Shown one piece after another: positions 62,026 through 64,000 of a stretch of DNA of 64,000 bases. A model generated the notes under the pieces. It saw nothing but the letters and a program-made list of their open reading frames with translations, was not told the DNA's origin and made no database searches. Positions within the stretch are counted from its first letter, which is position 1. Each line of letters begins with the position of its first letter. The stretch comes from Dyadobacter alkalitolerans DSM 23607 (GTDB lineage Bacteria; Bacteroidota; Bacteroidia; Cytophagales; Spirosomataceae): positions 62,001 to 126,000 of the forward strand of contig NZ_AUAS01000012.1 of assembly GCF_000428845.1 (NCBI RefSeq). The letters run 5' to 3'. Position numbers and translations under genes: made by a program.

Positions 62026-63666
62026 TTACATATCAAGCAATAATCTCATTGGATCTTCCAGAAGCTGCTTCACGCGAACCAGGAAGCTTACCGAATCTTT
62101 ACCGTCAATGGTGCGGTGGTCATAAGAAAGTGCCACGTACATAATCGGACGAACAACGATCTGACCGTCAACCACAACTGCACGTTCAACAATGTTATGC
62201 ATTCCTAGAATTGCTGACTGCGGTGCATTGATGATCGGTGTTGAAAGCATCGAACCGAATGTTCCTCCGTTGGTGATCGTGAATGTTCCACCGGACATTT
62301 CATCCAGTCCAAGTTTTCCATCACGGGCGCGAACGGCCAAGCGAACAATTTCTTTTTCAACTGCTGCGAATGACAATGTTTCAGCATTGCGGATCACAGG
62401 CACAACCAAGCCGCGAGGCGTAGAAACTGCCACCGAAATGTCTGCATAATCATTGTAAACCAGCTCATCGCCATCCATATAGGCATTGATAACCGGGAAG
62501 TCTTTCAACGCAACGGTTACTGCTTTCACAAAGAATGACATAAAGCCTAATCCAACTTCATGCTTCTCTTTGAATTTATCTTTGAATTTCGAACGTACGT
62601 CCATAACCGGCTTCATGTCCACCTCGTTGAACGTGGTAAGCATGGCCGTTTCATTTTTTACAGCAACCAATCTGCGTGCGATGGTCTTACGCAGCGAAGA
62701 CATTTTCTCACGACGCTGACCTCTTGCTCCGGCTGGTGCTGGCGCTGCGGCAGGTGCAGCAGGTTTCGAAGCAGCTGATTGTGACGGTGCAGCAGTTTCA
62801 GCTGGTTTGCTGCCTGCTTTCAATGCATCGTCTTTCATAATGCGTCCGCCTGATCCTGAACCATTCACGTCTTTCGGATCGATTCCTCTTTCCGCTAAAA
62901 TTTTCGCAGCAACAGGTGAGGCGTGTTTTTCGCTGTATGCTTTATCTGATCCGCCTGTTTCCGCGGCTGGTGCAGCGGCTTGCTGAGAAGATCCTGCGGA
63001 TGCTTGCGCGCCGCCGGCTCCCGGCTCAATGGTGCAAATGATCGCACCAATGGACAATGTTTCACCTTCTTTTCCAACGATCCGCAACGTTCCTGCTGCT
63101 TCTGCCGGCAATTCAAATGTTGCTTTATCCGATTCCAGTTCGCAAAGGATCTCGTCAACTTCTACGTGATCACCGTCTTTTTTGCTCCATGAAGCAATGG
63201 TAACCTCCGTAATAGACTCTCCTACTGCCGGAACTTTCATCTCATATGGTTTTCCACCTCCGGCAGGAGCAGCAGCAGCTTGTGCTGGCGCAACAGCGGC
63301 GGGTTCACCTGCTTTGTCTTCAATTTTGTCGGCAGCTGGTTCCACAGCGGCAGACGCAGCTGGTGCAGCGGCGTTGGCAGCTGGGGCAGCTTCCTGTTTC
63401 GGAGCAGTATCTTTCGATGCACCGTTCGCAGCTGAATCGATGGTTGCAATCAGGTCGCCAATGTTCAGCGTATCGCCTTCCTGCGCTTTAATGTGCAGGG
63501 TGCCTTCTGCTTCTGCTGTTAATTCAAATGTCGCTTTATCCGAATCAAGTCCACAAATGACCTCATCCATTTTCACAAAATCGCCATCATTTTTGAACCA
63601 ATTCCCTATTGTAACCTCTGTAATGGACTCGCCAACGGGCGGTACTTTTATCTCAATTTCAGCCAT
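62026..63666 (-). CDS. sucB: 2-oxoglutarate dehydrogenase E2 (dihydrolipoyllysine succinyltransferase) with two lipoyl domains
   Basis: A 546-residue E2 core of the 2-oxoglutarate dehydrogenase complex. Two lipoyl domains carry lipoylated Lys44 ([11 protein letters not shown]) and Lys181 ([11 protein letters not shown]), separated by Ala/Pro-rich linkers. A peripheral subunit-binding domain ([20 protein letters not shown]) and the catalytic domain with [10 protein letters not shown] and [12 protein letters not shown] follow. Most 2-oxoglutarate E2 chains have one lipoyl domain; two are common in Bacteroidota. The E1 gene lies directly upstream on the same strand (49 bases), so the operon is sucA-sucB. 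Confidence 0.95.
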   Translation of the reverse strand: MAEIEIKVPPVGESITEVTIGNWFKNDGDFVKMDEVICGLDSDKATFELTAEAEGTLHIKAQEGDTLNIGDLIATIDSAANGASKDTAPKQEAAPAANAAAPAASAAVEPAADKIEDKAGEPAAVAPAQAAAAPAGGGKPYEMKVPAVGESITEVTIASWSKKDGDHVEVDEILCELESDKATFELPAEAAGTLRIVGKEGETLSIGAIICTIEPGAGGAQASAGSSQQAAAPAAETGGSDKAYSEKHASPVAAKILAERGIDPKDVNGSGSGGRIMKDDALKAGSKPAETAAPSQSAASKPAAPAAAPAPAGARGQRREKMSSLRKTIARRLVAVKNETAMLTTFNEVDMKPVMDVRSKFKDKFKEKHEVGLGFMSFFVKAVTVALKDFPVINAYMDGDELVYNDYADISVAVSTPRGLVVPVIRNAETLSFAAVEKEIVRLAVRARDGKLGLDEMSGGTFTITNGGTFGSMLSTPIINAPQSAILGMHNIVERAVVVDGQIVVRPIMYVALSYDHRTIDGKDSVSFLVRVKQLLEDPMRLLLDM

Positions 63667-63715
63667 TTTATGTGCAATCTTGTTATCGAACTAAGTGTCT
63701 AAATTTATAGGAATA

Positions 63716-64000
63716 TCATTCAAAAGCTCTGCTAATAATCTCTGCCTGCTCTTTCGCGTGGATTTTCGAGAAACCGGTCGAAGGAGAAGCGCTTGATTCG
63801 CGGGCAATTACCTGCAATGGATTTGCGCCTTTGTACATTCTCAGCATGAATGTCCAGCCACCCATATTGAAAGGTTCTTCCTGCACCCAATATACTTTCG
63901 CATTGGTATATTGTGCCAGATGTGCGTCAATCTGCGTCTGCGGGAACGGATGCATTTGTTCAAGACGGATAATGGCAACATCGTCACGCTTGTCTGTCTG
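63716..64000 (-). CDS. sucA: 2-oxoglutarate dehydrogenase E1 (C-terminal part, cut off by the window end)
   Basis: The last 94 codons of the E1 gene: RLEQMHPFPQTQIDAHL, VYWVQEEPFNMGGWTFM and RESSASPSTGFSKIHAKEQ are the highly conserved C-terminal blocks of the thiamine-dependent E1. The frame stays open to the window edge at 64000, so the start is not visible. Confidence 0.94.
   Translation of the reverse strand, partial: QTDKRDDVAIIRLEQMHPFPQTQIDAHLAQYTNAKVYWVQEEPFNMGGWTFMLRMYKGANPLQVIARESSASPSTGFSKIHAKEQAEIISRAFE

Overview
The window looks like a piece of the chromosome of a member of the Bacteroidota, most likely order Cytophagales and perhaps Dyadobacter or a close relative. The assignment rests on several things: DUF5618, DUF6934 and BatA-type proteins, a SusC-like/OMP beta-barrel receptor, dialkylresorcinol (flexirubin-type) pigment genes, few Shine-Dalgarno sequences, and TAnnTTTG promoter boxes typical of Bacteroidota. 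The genus is an inference. The window is densely coding, carries no rRNA or tRNA gene, insertion sequence, prophage or CRISPR array that I can see, and opens and closes inside genes (rny at the left, 2-oxoglutarate dehydrogenase E1 at the right).

Left part (1-12.3 kb): housekeeping genes. RNase Y (partial), a BchI/MoxR-like AAA+ ATPase, recA, a predicted membrane-anchored metallo-aminopeptidase, a DUF3108 protein, a GNAT acetyltransferase carrying an in-frame 15-bp tandem repeat, dnaA, and the two subunits of methylmalonyl-CoA mutase, which overlap by ATGA.

12.3-26.2 kb: a compact secondary-metabolite locus, nearly all on the minus strand. It encodes a ketosynthase, an acyl carrier protein, a two-gene ABC exporter, a BtrH-like acyltransferase, DarB and DarA (dialkylresorcinol formation), a SAM methyltransferase, a YdcF-type lipoprotein, a PaaK-like AMP-ligase, a membrane-anchored C45 (Ntn-type) acyltransferase and three uncharacterised proteins. 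A divergent 4'-phosphopantetheinyl transferase that can activate the carrier protein stands at its upstream end. Ketoreductase, dehydratase and ammonia-lyase genes of a full flexirubin/aryl-polyene locus are absent here. This is the most interesting part of the window.

26.2-35.1 kb: a PIG-L deacetylase, a VWA protein (possible partner of the ATPase at 1.3 kb), a bacilliredoxin, and a SUF iron-sulfur operon (sufC, sufD, sufS, DUF5618, sufE, sufT). The operon has no sufB and has a terminator-like hairpin between sufD and sufS.

35.3-49.8 kb: arginine deiminase and a CtlX-like citrulline hydrolase, a coiled-coil lipoprotein, a TonB-dependent receptor overlapping hemW by one base, an OsmC protein, small envelope proteins, a BatA-domain protein, a VapC-type toxin pair with a well-formed promoter, purK-purE, and a LysM protein.

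49.8-64 kb: a large outer-membrane beta-barrel protein, a 1204-residue hybrid histidine kinase (PAS/GAF/HisKA/HATPase/REC/HPt), rsmA, mgtE, L-serine dehydratase, a frameshifted DUF6934 gene with a small downstream ORF, dtd, a strikingly G-depleted leader before a MazG-like gene, and the 2-oxoglutarate dehydrogenase E2 and (partial) E1 genes.

Start codons were chosen by family alignment, signal peptides and spacing to neighbours; several differ from the longest possible reading frame. No similarity search was run: all family names come from motif recognition.
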